64,000 bases of DNA, taken from contig OZ020611.1 in NCBI GenBank assembly GCA_963971575.1, forward strand, positions 148,144,419 through 148,208,418. Reading direction: 5' to 3'. Positions 42,848 to 52,580 of this stretch are shown piece after piece (the stretch's first letter is position 1; each line of letters starts with the position of its first letter). Origin of the DNA: Liopterus haemorrhoidalis (lineage: Eukaryota; Arthropoda; Insecta; Coleoptera; Dytiscidae). The translations under genes and the position numbers were made by a program. The notes below the pieces were generated by a model, which did no database searches, was not told where the DNA came from, and saw nothing but the letters and a program-made list of their open reading frames with translations.

Positions 42848-43920
42848 ACGACAAAATGACGGTATAAGGATTTTTTGGTCATACCTACAAAACCCTAAAA
42901 AGGGAGATAAAAACACACTAAGCAACTATAGGTCAATATCACTAACATCGTCAGTAGGTAAATTAATAGAAAAAGTTATTAATGAAAAAATAAATAAATT
43001 TCTGGCAAAATATACGGCATATGGCATAACGCCATAAATAAATATCAATACGGATTCCGTCAAAATTTCAGTACAGACGACGCAATAGCAGAAGTAAAAT
43101 CAACCATATATGAATCATTTAACAACAATACGAAACTAATAGCAACATTTCTTGACCTGGCGAAAGCGTTCGACACAGTGGATCACCAAATATTACTAGA
43201 AAAAATTAAAACAATTGGTATTAGAGGAACAGGATACAACTTAATTCAGAGCTACCTTCAAAAGAGATACCAGCGTGTTCAAATCAATGAAGAAATAAAT
43301 AACAATTTACTTGTAAAATGTGGCGTTCCCCAGGATCTGTATTATCAGCAACTCTATTTAATATATATATATATATATAAAAATGACCTGCTCATTATTG
43401 ACACAGACTGTAAAATTATTGCGTATGCCGATGATACAGTCATACTAACATCAGCCAGTTCATGGAAAGCAACTGCCACAAAAGCAGAAAATTGTGTAAA
43501 GGAAGTAAATAAATGGCTAGAAAATAATTTCTTAAGTTTAAATACATCCAAAAGTAACTTCATAACAATTGCAATTAAGAATAAATCTCAACCCTTAATA
43601 AACAATTTAAAAATCAAAGATGTAGGAACCGCTAGTGAACTAATCCAAAGATCAAATTGTGTCAAATATCTAGGATTTTTTATAGATCAACAATTGTCTT
43701 GGAAGCAACATATAGAAGAATCCGTAAAATGAACTGCATGTTTTCGAAATTGTCAAAAATTGTGCCTACTTATGTTATTAGTAAGGTATAGGGATTTGCA
43801 GCTAAGCACCCTACCATCTGGTGAGCGTTTCATGAACTTTTGTACATCAGATAACATTTCGTTTTGTGTATTGGTTTTGTATGAAGTTTGTTTTTAAAGT
43901 TTTATTATAATCATTGAAAA

Positions 43921-44193
43921 ATGTATAATACATATTGTTGTGTGCCTATGTGCAATTCATTGAAAAGAAGAAACCCGGAAATATCGTTTCATTTGTTTCC
44001 ACTAATATCAGACACCGTACGGTTCGAAACAAAATTGGGAAAGCAAGAGGTTAGGAATCGACGCGATGTTTAGATAAACAATTTAAAAATTGGAAAAAAA
44101 GTGAGCTCTTATATCAAAGTTTGCTCATTACATTTTAATGATAGTGACTACAAAAAATATTTTCAATTTTGTATTTATTATCGCATATCTTGA
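43921..44193 (+). pseudogene. THAP-type zinc finger frame with one premature stop
   Basis: From ATG at 43921 the frame reads M-Y-N-T-Y-C-C-V-P-M-C, then KRRNPEISFHLFPL: the first zinc-binding pair and the central F-H-x-F-P block of a THAP domain. A TAG stands at codon 51. Without any frame change, the text continues I-K-V-C-S-L-H-F-N-D-S-D-Y, the second zinc pair (C-x2-H) and following F, to a TGA at 44191-44193. So all C2CH ligands are in one frame broken by a single amber. THAP domains bind DNA in host proteins and in P-element and some Harbinger-associated transposases. No P transposase core follows. Whether it is a host exon or a transposon relic is open. Confidence 0.7.
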
Positions 44194-44544
44194 AAATTCC
44201 TGTTATTGTGTGTGGGTTTGTAATGCACAAGTTTGTAGGCATAATGCATAAACCTTTATGAACTCTGTTTTTTTCTGCTCAACAATATTTCAGCTGAAAA
44301 AATAGTAACTGGTACTGTAATTTCTAGTACTTAATTAGATGTCCTGCCACGCTAGGTCCCCTTAATCTTGGGATCCCTAGGCTAGAACCATCTACTCCCC
44401 CCTTTATTATTATTATTATTATTATGGGGTTTGTCAGGTCTTGACAAGCGTCCACTAATTTCAAACTTCAGCAACCTTTTGAGCCGCGTCAAACTAGAGA
44501 CTAGTGGAGCTAAATACACACGACAAATATGCATCCCAAACCCT

Positions 44545-44545
<1 letters not shown>
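44194..44545. other. Spacer with short (ATT)n
   Basis: Holds an (ATT)7 run at 44404-44425 and a GC-richer segment (44430-44545) ending in the next (ATT)n array. It could be LINE untranslated sequence; no domain is seen. Confidence 0.4.
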
Positions 44546-44582
<37 letters not shown>

Positions 44583-45055
44583 AATAAGTATACTGAACAA
44601 AGCCAATAGCTTGTATGTTCATACAGATTGATAACACAAAAAAATTATAGAACATACAGAATATAAAAATAGTATTATATAACTAGATAGCAAAAGATTA
44701 ACAGCAACAAATGAAAACAAAAAGTTAACTTATATAGTATAAATTAATGAACTCATCCAGTCGGTTCTTAAAAGTGTTGATACTTGGAGCTTGGACAACT
44801 TCTGCAGACAGACAATTCCAAGATACAAATATTCGGTTGGCCAGAAAATAAGCACGCACGTTCTTTATGTATTTTTTCGTGGTTTAGTTTGTACCTGTGG
44901 CCACGAAGTCGTGCGTCAGTATTCAAATTCATTAACGAAGTCATATCGCAGTTGAAGCAGTTGGTAAACATGCGGTACATAATTATTTAGTCACTGGTGC
45001 GACGAGCTTCAAGAGACGGTAGACCTAGTTTGCGTATTCCTTTGTGATGTTCATG
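44546..45055 (-). pseudogene. LINE ORF2 3' end with (ATT)n tail
   Basis: On the minus strand, L-G-L-P-S-L-E-A-R-R leads into M-Y-R-M-F-T-N-C, then LNTDARLRGHRYKL. After a frameshift, N-C-L-S-A-E-V-V-Q-A-P-S-I-N-T-F-K-N-R-L-D follows. This is the C-terminal RGH...WN.LP..VV.A.S...FK..LD pattern common to CR1/RTE-like LINE polyproteins. A short untranslated region and (ATT)12 at 44546-44581 end the element. 5' truncated. Confidence 0.7.
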
Positions 45056-45401
45056 ATTATTATTGTAGTTTAAAAATGGATAATTGAATTGTTGTAGGAT
45101 TTAAACGATGTCGTTTAAATTTGAAAGATGATTCCCGTAGTGGACAAACTTCAAAGGGTCACGATACCAGAGATTATTGATAAAGTGCACGATATTGATT
45201 TAAATGATGATTGACGAAGGTATCTGCAATTATTCAGACTGTAGACATTTCAGATGAACAAACATTTTATATCCTAACCAAAGGGTTAGGTACGAGAAAG
45301 CTATCGGCAAGATGGATGCCGCATTTGCATACAGCTGCTCACATATGCAGTTGAATGCAGTTTCTCCAGATAGTTTGAAAGATTTTAAGATGAATATCTA
45401 T

Positions 45402-45465
<64 letters not shown>

Positions 45466-46290
45466 TTTTATTGAGCCTGTTAGTGATCATAGAAATACAG
45501 AGGTTAAGTCAATATAATGTTTACATAGGTAGCTATTCTACTGTTTAACATAATTCAAAATTTAACATTAGTCAGCTTTGTAATTTAAATATTCAGAGAT
45601 TGAATAGAACGTATGTTCTAGTAGATATTTCTTAAACATATTTTTGAATAATTTTACATTGGTTATACTTTTAATGCCATCAGAAACCTTATTATGTAAT
45701 CTTGCAGCTATAAAACGAGGACTTTGTTCGTACAAAGTAGTATGGTGCCTCTCAATATTCAAGCTAGATTTACTCCTTTTATTGTGATTATGATAATCAC
45801 TATTTATATTAAAGTTACTGTAATGATTTTTGACAAATAGTGCGCATTCTAAAATAAAAAGTGAGGGAACTGTTAAAATTTTAAGATCTCTGAATAAATT
45901 TCTACAGGATGTTCTATATGGAGTAAATGTCAATATTCGAATAGCTTTTTTTTGCTGCAAGAGAATTTTGTGAGCTTCTTTTGATGCTCCCCAGAAGATA
46001 ATAGCATAATTTATAATTGAATGAAATTTCGCAAAATAAACTGATCTTAATACTGAAGGTGAAATAAAGTACCTGAGCCTTTTTAGCATATAACATGATC
46101 CTGATAGCTTAGTATGTATATAATCAATATGTGGAGACCAACGAAAATTTTGATGGATTATAAGTCCAAGAAATTTGAGTTGTTGGGATTGCTGGAGGGA
46201 ATATGAGTTTGGGACTCGTATTAATGGGCTACTAATTTGGGTATTTTGAAAGCTGTGAAAATTTAGGAAGGTTGTTTTGGTTTTTTTATT
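45402..46290 (-). mobile_element. LINE 3' fragment with (ATT)n tail inserted in mariner
   Basis: The (AAT)21 array at 45402-45465 (plus sense) is the tail of a minus-strand LINE whose coding part is 45568-46290. The mariner reading is continuous across the insertion. The exact target duplication was not resolved. Confidence 0.75.
45568..46290 (-). pseudogene. LINE ORF2 C-terminal part
   Basis: The frame is open from the truncation near 46290 to the stop at 45568. It contains LKFLGLIIHQNFRWSPHID (FLG block after the active site), I-I-N-Y-A-I-I-F-W-G, KILLQQKKAIRIL and a C-terminal S-P-R-F-I-A-A-R-L-H-N-K-V, all in the order of jockey-like ORF2 proteins. The RT catalytic region is missing through 5' truncation. 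This fragment shows no frameshift by eye, so it may be younger than its mariner host. Confidence 0.8.
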
Positions 46291-46864
46291 TATCGATTTG
46301 TAACCGAAGATGAAACCTGAATCGAAACAGTGGAAACATTATGGTTTTCCACTATCAAAGCAGGTCAAGTCCATTTTGTCTGTAGGAAAGGTTATGGCTC
46401 CCATTTTCTGGAATAAAAAGGGAATATTGCTCATTGATTATCTTCTAAAATGTCAAATGATAAAGGGTGAATACTATGAGTACTAATCTATGGAGCAACT
46501 GAACAAACAAATCGAGTCCTTATAACGTACGTGTCGTTTAAAGAAAAAACACTGAATTGAAGTACGATTTGCTACTCCATCAATAAGGAGTTATTAATCT
46601 GAATTAGCATCGTCTGACTTCTATCTATTTCCAGATCTCAAAAATATCTTGGTGACAAGTGGTTCTGTTCAACTGATAAGGTAGAAACGTCTATTTTGAG
46701 GGTCTTGAATAATTGCACTTCCGATGGGATAATATCACTGGAACATCGCTGGACAAAAGTACGCTGCTCAGCGAGATTATCTTGAAAACTAAAAGTATTT
46801 TCAAAAAGGAAAATATAATATTTAATTACAAATAACCCTAGTATATAATTATAGTTGATATTAT

Positions 46865-46930
46865 TTACTCTAGCTCCAGCCGTTTGGCCACAATTTCTAT
46901 CGTACAGACAGACACATGTGACGGTATCTT
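46865..46930 (-). repeat. Short fragment of family 2 repeat
   Basis: ctccagccgtttggccacaa followed by acagacagacacatgtgacggtat matches the right part of the copies at 17719 and 38399. Confidence 0.6.
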
Positions 46931-47137
46931 GGTTCTTGGTTAATAATAATAATAATAATATTTATTTCATGCTAGACATCTTACGACGTTTACATTTGTC
47001 AGTACATATATGATAATTTAATTAAACAAAAGTAGAAAAACATTTGAAAACATTGAAAAATGAAAATAATTATGATAGATAAGAGGAAAAAAAATGTATA
47101 TATAAAATTAACAAAGGTAGAAAAAACAGCTTACATG

Positions 47138-48295
47138 TTAGGTGTAATTATTGAAATTAATTTTGAAAAATTCGTCCGAATTGTAGAGACAATTCTCAAT
47201 AAGAATTTTTTTAATCTTGAACTTAAATAATCTAATTGAAAAAATTTTTAGAGAGACTGGTAGGTAGTTAAAGAAAGTGGGTGCCAAAAAAATGCCATTC
47301 CTAGATTTAGACAATCTAAGTCTTGGTAGTCTGATGTTGCCAGCAGAGCGAACATTGTAAACATGTATAGAAGATACGGTTACAAATTTGTTCGGGTTTT
47401 CTTTAACGTATACCAGACAAACATAAACAAATAAACTATAGAAAGATAAAAAGCTGCATTTCTTAAAGAGCTCTCGGCAGTGGTGCCTGTTAGGAACATT
47501 ATTCAGGATTCTTACAGCACGTTTTTGGAGCAAAAAAATTCTGTTAACAGATGAACTTAAACCCCAATGAATTATGCCGTAAGTTAAGCGCGACTGAAAA
47601 GCAGCCAAATAAAACATACGCAGCATATCGAATGACACAGACGTTTTCAGCCTGATGAACGCATAGATAACCCTTTTAAGAACGTTAGCCAAATATTTAA
47701 TGTGATCGTGCCAGCTAAGTGTACTATCGATATAAATCCCAAGAAATTTGATTGGCCCCCCGAACTGAATATTAATATCAATATTGCGGTTCAGTGAAAA
47801 AATAATTTGTTGGGTTTTATTATTATTAAGAGTAAGACGGTTTGAAGTGAACCAATCTTTAACTATCACCATTTCTTGTTCTGTATTACTGACCACATCG
47901 TTAACAGACGTATGATTAGTCAGGACAGTAGTGTCATCGGCGTAAAGTATAACTTTGACACTTACAGGCAGCAAATTAGGGAGGTCATTGATATAAACGA
48001 TAAAGAAAAACGGACCCAAAATTCCGCCCTGACAAACACCAAAATTGACCTTCCTATATGTAGAATCTACGTCATTCAACGAGACGAACTGGTATCTATT
48101 AGAAAAATAAGATCTAATGAGATCGTTTGCATTGCTACGGATACCATACTTTTCAAGCTTGTCCAATAGCAAACTGTGAGGAACACAATCGAATGCTTTT
48201 GAAAGATCACATAAACTGGCTTGAGGAATTATATGACCTTCAAAACAATCGGTTACGTAGTTAACAAGCTCAGTGATGGCAGTGATAGTGCTCAA
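47138..48295 (-). CDS. LINE reverse transcriptase, palm to C-terminus (385 codons)
   Basis: The open frame carries ASLCDLSKAFDCVPHSLLLD (RT block with catalytic D), GVCQGGILGPFFF (normally G-V-P-Q-G-S), VKVILYADDTTVLT (YADD), I-K-F-L-G-I-Y-I-D and a C-terminal region with Y-G-I-I-H-W-G and KRAVRILNNVPNRHHCRELF. Two changes in the P-Q-G box (P to C, S to G) are unusual. The true protein began further upstream: the finger region lies at 48296-49062 in other frames, so the ATG used here is internal. Jockey/CR1 superfamily by motif spacing. The protein would need missing parts to act. Confidence 0.85.
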   Translation of the reverse strand: MSTITAITELVNYVTDCFEGHIIPQASLCDLSKAFDCVPHSLLLDKLEKYGIRSNANDLIRSYFSNRYQFVSLNDVDSTYRKVNFGVCQGGILGPFFFIVYINDLPNLLPVSVKVILYADDTTVLTNHTSVNDVVSNTEQEMVIVKDWFTSNRLTLNNNKTQQIIFSLNRNIDINIQFGGPIKFLGIYIDSTLSWHDHIKYLANVLKRVIYAFIRLKTSVSFDMLRMFYLAAFQSRLTYGIIHWGLSSSVNRIFLLQKRAVRILNNVPNRHHCRELFKKCSFLSFYSLFVYVCLVYVKENPNKFVTVSSIHVYNVRSAGNIRLPRLRLSKSRNGIFLAPTFFNYLPVSLKIFSIRLFKFKIKKILIENCLYNSDEFFKINFNNYT

Positions 48296-49062
48296 CTTAG
48301 GCCGGAAACCAAATTGGTTTTTGTTAAGGAGGTTGTTCTCCGAAAAAAAAAATATATAAGCCTAGTTTTAAAGATGATCTCAAACACCTTAGCAATTACA
48401 GGTACGATGGCAATCGGTCTATAATTGGAAGCATCAATAACATCACCATTCTTGAAAACAGGAATTATTTTAGTAATTTTTAATTTATCTGGAAAAATAC
48501 CGGTTTCAAAAATATTGATGTTAATATAGGGGATATTAACTTGGCAACAGATTTAAGGATAGCACTAATTTACTCCAAAAGCATCTTGTATTTTACTGTT
48601 AGACAGTGAAAATATGGCATTCTCAACTTCGATATGATCGGTAGGATGTAGAAAAAGAGAGTCATTACAACGAGTCACATTAACTGAAGCATCAGTTCCA
48701 TTGAGTGGAAGTTTGTCGTTCACTATTTCAGCTATGTCCGCAAAATAATTATTGAGATGTTCTGAACTGAGGGTTGTTTGGGGAGACTTTTTATGTTGAG
48801 AATTAGTCTCAGATTTTACAATCGCCCACATTGCCTTAGTCTTGTTTGTGCTGTTTATTACAAACAAGTTGTTAGCTGCAATTTTAGCATCCCTTATTTT
48901 TTTCCTGTAAATAATTTTTGTTTTGTTAATCAAATTAGACAGCGTATCACCACCAAGAGCTTGCTTTAGTTCATGCAGCATGAACAGTTTATTTCTAATT
49001 GATTTTAATTCCTCATTGAACCATTTGATGGATTTATCTGCTTTATCTTCTTTTAGGTACAA
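48296..49062 (-). pseudogene. LINE RT finger region and upstream linker, frameshifted
   Basis: 48565-49062 (165 codons) gives a basic linker with W-F-N-E-E-L-K-S-I and S-T-N-K-T-K-A-M-W-A-I-V-K-S-E. A short shifted part follows, reading K-I-I-P-V-F-K-N-G-D-V-I-D and NYRPIAIVPVIAKVFEII (RT finger block). A T-run at 48340-48350 shifts the frame before Q-F-G-F-R-P-K-L-S-T-I-T, which enters the palm frame. The frame breaks separate it from 47138-48295. Confidence 0.8.
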
Positions 49063-49520
49063 CTTTCGTCTTGAAAGCGGTACTCTTCATATCTCTTCAT
49101 CAGGTTTTCACAATTACTTTCAACAACTAGTTTTCGGATATCCGCAAACATTTGTTGTAATTATCATTAGATAATATAACCATTGTATGTGAAAAGCCAC
49201 ATAATGATTCACAGTCATTAATTTCAAATCCAAATGACATTAACATTATAATTACTATTCGGCCAAGGTAACTGTTTATTTTACAACTTTACAGCAGTAA
49301 TAGGTCCCAATATCTGGCATGTTTCAATCAGTGTGGATATTCTCCAAAATATTTGGATAATACTTCACTATTTTTTACAGGTTTTAAATATTTTTGGTAA
49401 TACAGTAATAATTCTCAATAGTTGTATCAATAATATACGATTCTAGCTTTCATTAAAACATGTTCGTTTAATACGAAGGTCACTAGACTTATTTAGAATG
49501 AGATATATGGATAACATATT

Positions 49521-51180
49521 TTAGATATTTCTCTTAAATATGTTAAAATAGTTCATTTCTTTATATTCTTCCTTTCTATGGTCATTCAACAATAATTTAC
49601 TTGGCCATTCTTTCTTTCCACTTTTTAGAAGCTCCCAACCAACTTTCTTTCGGAATTGCTTCAAAATAATCATGAATTGCAGCATCAAATTCTTCCTCAG
49701 ATGAAAACATTCTACCACATAAATTTTTATAAGCCCAAGAAAATAGCCAAAACTCGTACATTACCAAATCAGATGAGTATGGACGGTATTCTATTACTTT
49801 TAGATTTTTTTCCGTCAAAAACTGGTGAATTGAAGCTGCCCTATGAGTAGAGCCCTGCGCGGATAAGCTTTTCTGTATCCGCATCCGACCCGCATTCGCA
49901 TATCCATGATCCGCACCCGCAGCTTTTGTAAATAATAAATCCGCATCCGAGTCGCATCCGCAAAAATATCCGCACAATCTGCACAACAGGTTTTGCTGTC
50001 AGTTTGGAAAGAACTAACATGTTTCGCCTTATTTGTTAATCGCTACTCTAAAACACTACTGAAAATTTTTGGATTTACCTGTTTATATATTACTAACCTA
50101 ATCTAAGGAACGCAAAAGTTTTGGGGCCTAGATGCGCTAATAACTTTGAAATCTAGAGAGAGACAACAATTTTGGGGGGCCTAAGTGTCCTTTTTCGTAC
50201 GGAGCAGGTGGCGTGCTACTCATGAAATACGTGTTGATAGTACTGTCAAGTATCATATTAGTGTCAACTCAACATTTCACGTCAGTTTTACCTTTTACAA
50301 GGTAAAGAAAAAGTAATGCAACGTGGCTATATTTTTTAAAATATTGAACTCAGAAAAAAAAAAAATCAGAGATAAGTCACTTGGTAGAAGGTGCTTCATA
50401 TTTTTGTGACCTAGTTATTCTCTTACGCCATTTTACGCATGCGTTAGGCAATGCAACTTTAAATTTTCAAATAGCAACATGTGTCATTTTTCAATTTTTT
50501 TGAATCAGCAAGACTTTTTACTTAGGGTAGTATAAAAAATTGGCAGGTTACATAATAATATTTTCGAGATAAATTTATATAGGTAAATATAGGTATTTAA
50601 ATAAAACTTATCGAAACTCATCGAAAGTGTACCAAGCAAGTTTTGTCGAAAATATTATTTTCTATATTCAATAATAAAAAGAAAGTTATGTTGATTGTCT
50701 CAACTCAATCTTGATCATGGACAAATGTCTTAATAACAATAACATAGAGCGAGATAGAATGCTACAAATTATCACAGGTGTATACCGACAACCAAAGATA
50801 ACCGAGGACTGCGTAGTCAGAACACAATCGCATGTTTCTTCGAAAGTAACCGAAGATTTAATGTTTACGCGGTTACTGCGGATAAGCGGCTATGAAATTT
50901 TATCCACATCCGCATGGTTTAAATAAAAATTTATCCGCTTACGCAGAAAAGTTGTGGATATCCGCGAATAGTCCGCGGATACACGCGGATTTGCAGAGCT
51001 CTACCTATGAGAAGAAGCATTATCAAAATATAACATTATCCCTTTCTCTTGAACTCTACTGAGCACTGCAGGCTGTCCAGCTTAATTGTCTTTACCAACT
51101 CTGTACTTCTAAAGAATTAATTTTTTCATGGCTCGCTGTTTATTGGTTAATGTTGGAGTTTCCCTATCTTCATGAATTCA
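49521..51180 (-). pseudogene. Mariner transposase pseudogene split by a hAT
   Basis: The upstream part (51012-51170) reads E-K-G-I-M-L-Y-F-D-N-A-S-S-H in mixed frames. Across the hAT the next codons are R-A-A-S-I-H-Q-F-L-T-E-K-N, then YRPYSSDLVMYEFWLFSWAY (third motif, degraded: the final D of SPDLA..DFWLF is E) and RMFSSEEEFDAAIHDYFEAI, with K-E-R-M-A-K at the C-terminus. The N-terminal DNA-binding half is not found. The 49521-49718 frame is another reading of the same tail. Dead. Confidence 0.82.
49848..51003. mobile_element. hAT element, 1156 bp
   Basis: A perfect 8-bp duplication cctatgag (49840-49847 and 51004-51011) flanks inverted ends tagagccctgc and gcagagctcta. Subterminal sequence is packed with atccgc-type hexamers (49865-49980; 50940-50995). 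Removing it rejoins the mariner H-R-A-A codons. An internal 71-codon frame shows no domain. Confidence 0.93.
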
Positions 51181-51221
51181 TACTCAGCGTGTAAGTAGGT
51201 ACGTCGAAAAAGGAATATAAG

Positions 51222-51222
51222 T

Positions 51223-51273
<51 letters not shown>

Positions 51274-52386
51274 TTTTATTTCATTTATTCAACAGCCCAA
51301 AGGCCAAAAAAAGTGTTATACATAAAAAAGAAGATAAAACAAAAATACATTTGTACAAAGATATCACATGAAACAAACAATTTAACAAGAATAAAATAAA
51401 TACGTATAATACAAAACAATTCGAGTTCAGGTCTGAACAATTATGAACTCACACGTGCTAGGAAACATATGTTACAAGTTATAGTAATAGATTTATGAAT
51501 GAATAAGTTGTGCAGACCAGCAAGTGTGATATGTATTATCACAGCGTAGACACTGCCGAATAAACTTGTTGCGAGACATCAGTAATCTATTACGCAAACT
51601 ATACACATATTTCCTAAGTACAGTCATACAGGTGTTAACATCATTCATGACAAACATGTCACTTGCACTGCAATATTTAGGTAATCCATAGATAACTCTA
51701 AATGCATTGTTGTAGCAAATAACAAATTTCCGTAAACTACTTTTGGTTGTATTAACCCAAAGCGCAGAGGTATAAAAACTGCCGCAAAACGTGTTGAAAA
51801 GGTATTTGCGTACATCAGAACTGCATCTAGAGAATCTATGGTTCAACATATTAGCCTTAACACATATGGAGCGACACTGTCTGTCAATATCAGCCGTATC
51901 ACTCAGATCATCTGAAATGATATGGCCAAGATAACACACAGAATGGACTCTTTTAACACTTAGACCATTTAAGGAAACACTTGGTACCGTGTATCTCTTC
52001 TTATTTGGTTGGAACGCAATAAATTCAGTTTTCTTAATGTTGTAAACAAGACCATGTTCCAACGCATAAGATTCACACAATGCCAAGAGTTTCCTCAGTC
52101 CAGATATAGATGGTGCGAAGACAACCATGTCATCTGCATAGCTGATATGGTTAACAATAGCTGAGCCAACCACACAGCCAATCCTTTCCTCGTTCAGCCG
52201 TTGGCTAAGGTCATCCATGTAGACATTGAAGAAATAAGGGGATAGCAGCCCACCCTGTCGTACTCCTGTATCTTGGGTAAACATACTGGATTTTGCTGTA
52301 CCCCATCGTACTCTCTTCTGCTCTTTCGTGAGCCATTCATGCAGTATAGAATTAAGACGAGGGCAAATCTTCCTTTTATAAAGCAT
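51222..52386 (-). mobile_element. LINE, 5'-truncated, (TTTA)n tail
   Basis: The (TTTA)n run at 51222-51276 is the tail on the minus strand (TAAA repeats). About 200 bp of untranslated sequence and a single open frame (51493-52386) follow. The 5' end abuts a second, much longer (TTTA)n array. Confidence 0.8.
51493..52386 (-). CDS. LINE reverse transcriptase C-terminal half (297 codons)
   Basis: The uninterrupted frame contains GVRQGGLLSPYFFNVYMDDL, then ISYADDMVVFAPS (YADD box), a VCYLGHIISDDLSDTADID block and a cysteine-rich C-terminus (R-S-I-C-V-K-A-N-M-L, L-R-C-D-N-T-Y-H-T-C-W). The G-V-R-Q-G-G-x-L-S-P form of the RT box and the A-D-I-D-R-Q segment separate it from the jockey-like copies here. 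It represents another LINE lineage that I do not name. RT fingers and endonuclease are lost by truncation. Lack of stops suggests a fairly recent copy. Confidence 0.85.
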   Translation of the reverse strand: MLYKRKICPRLNSILHEWLTKEQKRVRWGTAKSSMFTQDTGVRQGGLLSPYFFNVYMDDLSQRLNEERIGCVVGSAIVNHISYADDMVVFAPSISGLRKLLALCESYALEHGLVYNIKKTEFIAFQPNKKRYTVPSVSLNGLSVKRVHSVCYLGHIISDDLSDTADIDRQCRSICVKANMLNHRFSRCSSDVRKYLFNTFCGSFYTSALWVNTTKSSLRKFVICYNNAFRVIYGLPKYCSASDMFVMNDVNTCMTVLRKYVYSLRNRLLMSRNKFIRQCLRCDNTYHTCWSAQLIHS

Positions 52387-52396
52387 GTTCAGAATA

Positions 52397-52580
<184 letters not shown>

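Larger units (their letters stand above)
38399..42895 (-). mobile_element. Dispersed repeat family 2, copy 2, containing a Helitron
   Basis: Same left end (ttgatgtgaagtgtg, hairpin gtgtgaa-tt-ttcacac) and same right end (atacctacaaaaccc) as 17719-18650. taaaaa lies immediately outside on both sides (38393-38398 and 42896-42901). Its insertion into the LINE reading frame is exact. Relative to copy 1 it has a ~120-bp extra segment at 39222-39343 (ends agggtatgaga / ttgataccct) and a 3.3-kb Helitron-like insertion at 39380-42675. Confidence 0.75.
38199..43790 (+). pseudogene. LINE reverse transcriptase split by a 4.5-kb insertion
   Basis: The first exon-like piece (38199-38398) reads L-K-N-N-S-A-P-stop-P-D-G-I (glycine to TGA), then L-E-T-G-M-Y-P-D and I-K-P-M-H-K. 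The frame resumes at 42902 with G-D-K-N-T-L-S-N-Y-R-S-I-S-L, so removing 38399-42901 restores the codons. After a frameshift near 43030: QYGFRQNFSTDDAIAEVK, FLDLAKAFDTVDHQILLEKI, CGVPQ, then IIAYADDTVILTS (YADD box) and KYLGFFIDQQLSWKQHIEES. A lost base after C-G-V-P-Q is compensated by an (AT)n expansion at 43362-43378, which restores the YADD frame. Ends are truncated. Clade: jockey/CR1 superfamily. Confidence 0.85.
45105..46800 (+). pseudogene. Mariner transposase pseudogene split by a LINE
   Basis: The first part (45130-45395) shows R-V-T-I-P-E-I-I-D-K-V-H-D-I, I-S-D-E-Q-T-F-Y-I-L-T-K-G-L-G and KLSARWMPHL, the mariner linker between the DNA-binding and catalytic domains. The second part resumes at about 46294 with R-F-V-T-E-D-E-T (first catalytic aspartate). 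HYGFPLSKQVKSILSVGKVM and F-W-N-K-K-G-I-L-L-I-D-Y follow, then a shifted A-S-S-D-F-Y-L-F (third motif) near 46610. Stops and frameshifts are numerous. The break at 45396-46293 is filled by a minus-strand LINE piece. Confidence 0.82.
46938..49150 (-). mobile_element. LINE, 5'-truncated, with (ATT)n tail
   Basis: A (TAA)7 run at 46940-46961 marks the 3' tail of a minus-strand element. About 175 bp of untranslated sequence precedes the stop of the 47138-48295 frame. Coding continues with shifts to about 49150, where it is truncated; no endonuclease is seen. Confidence 0.8.
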
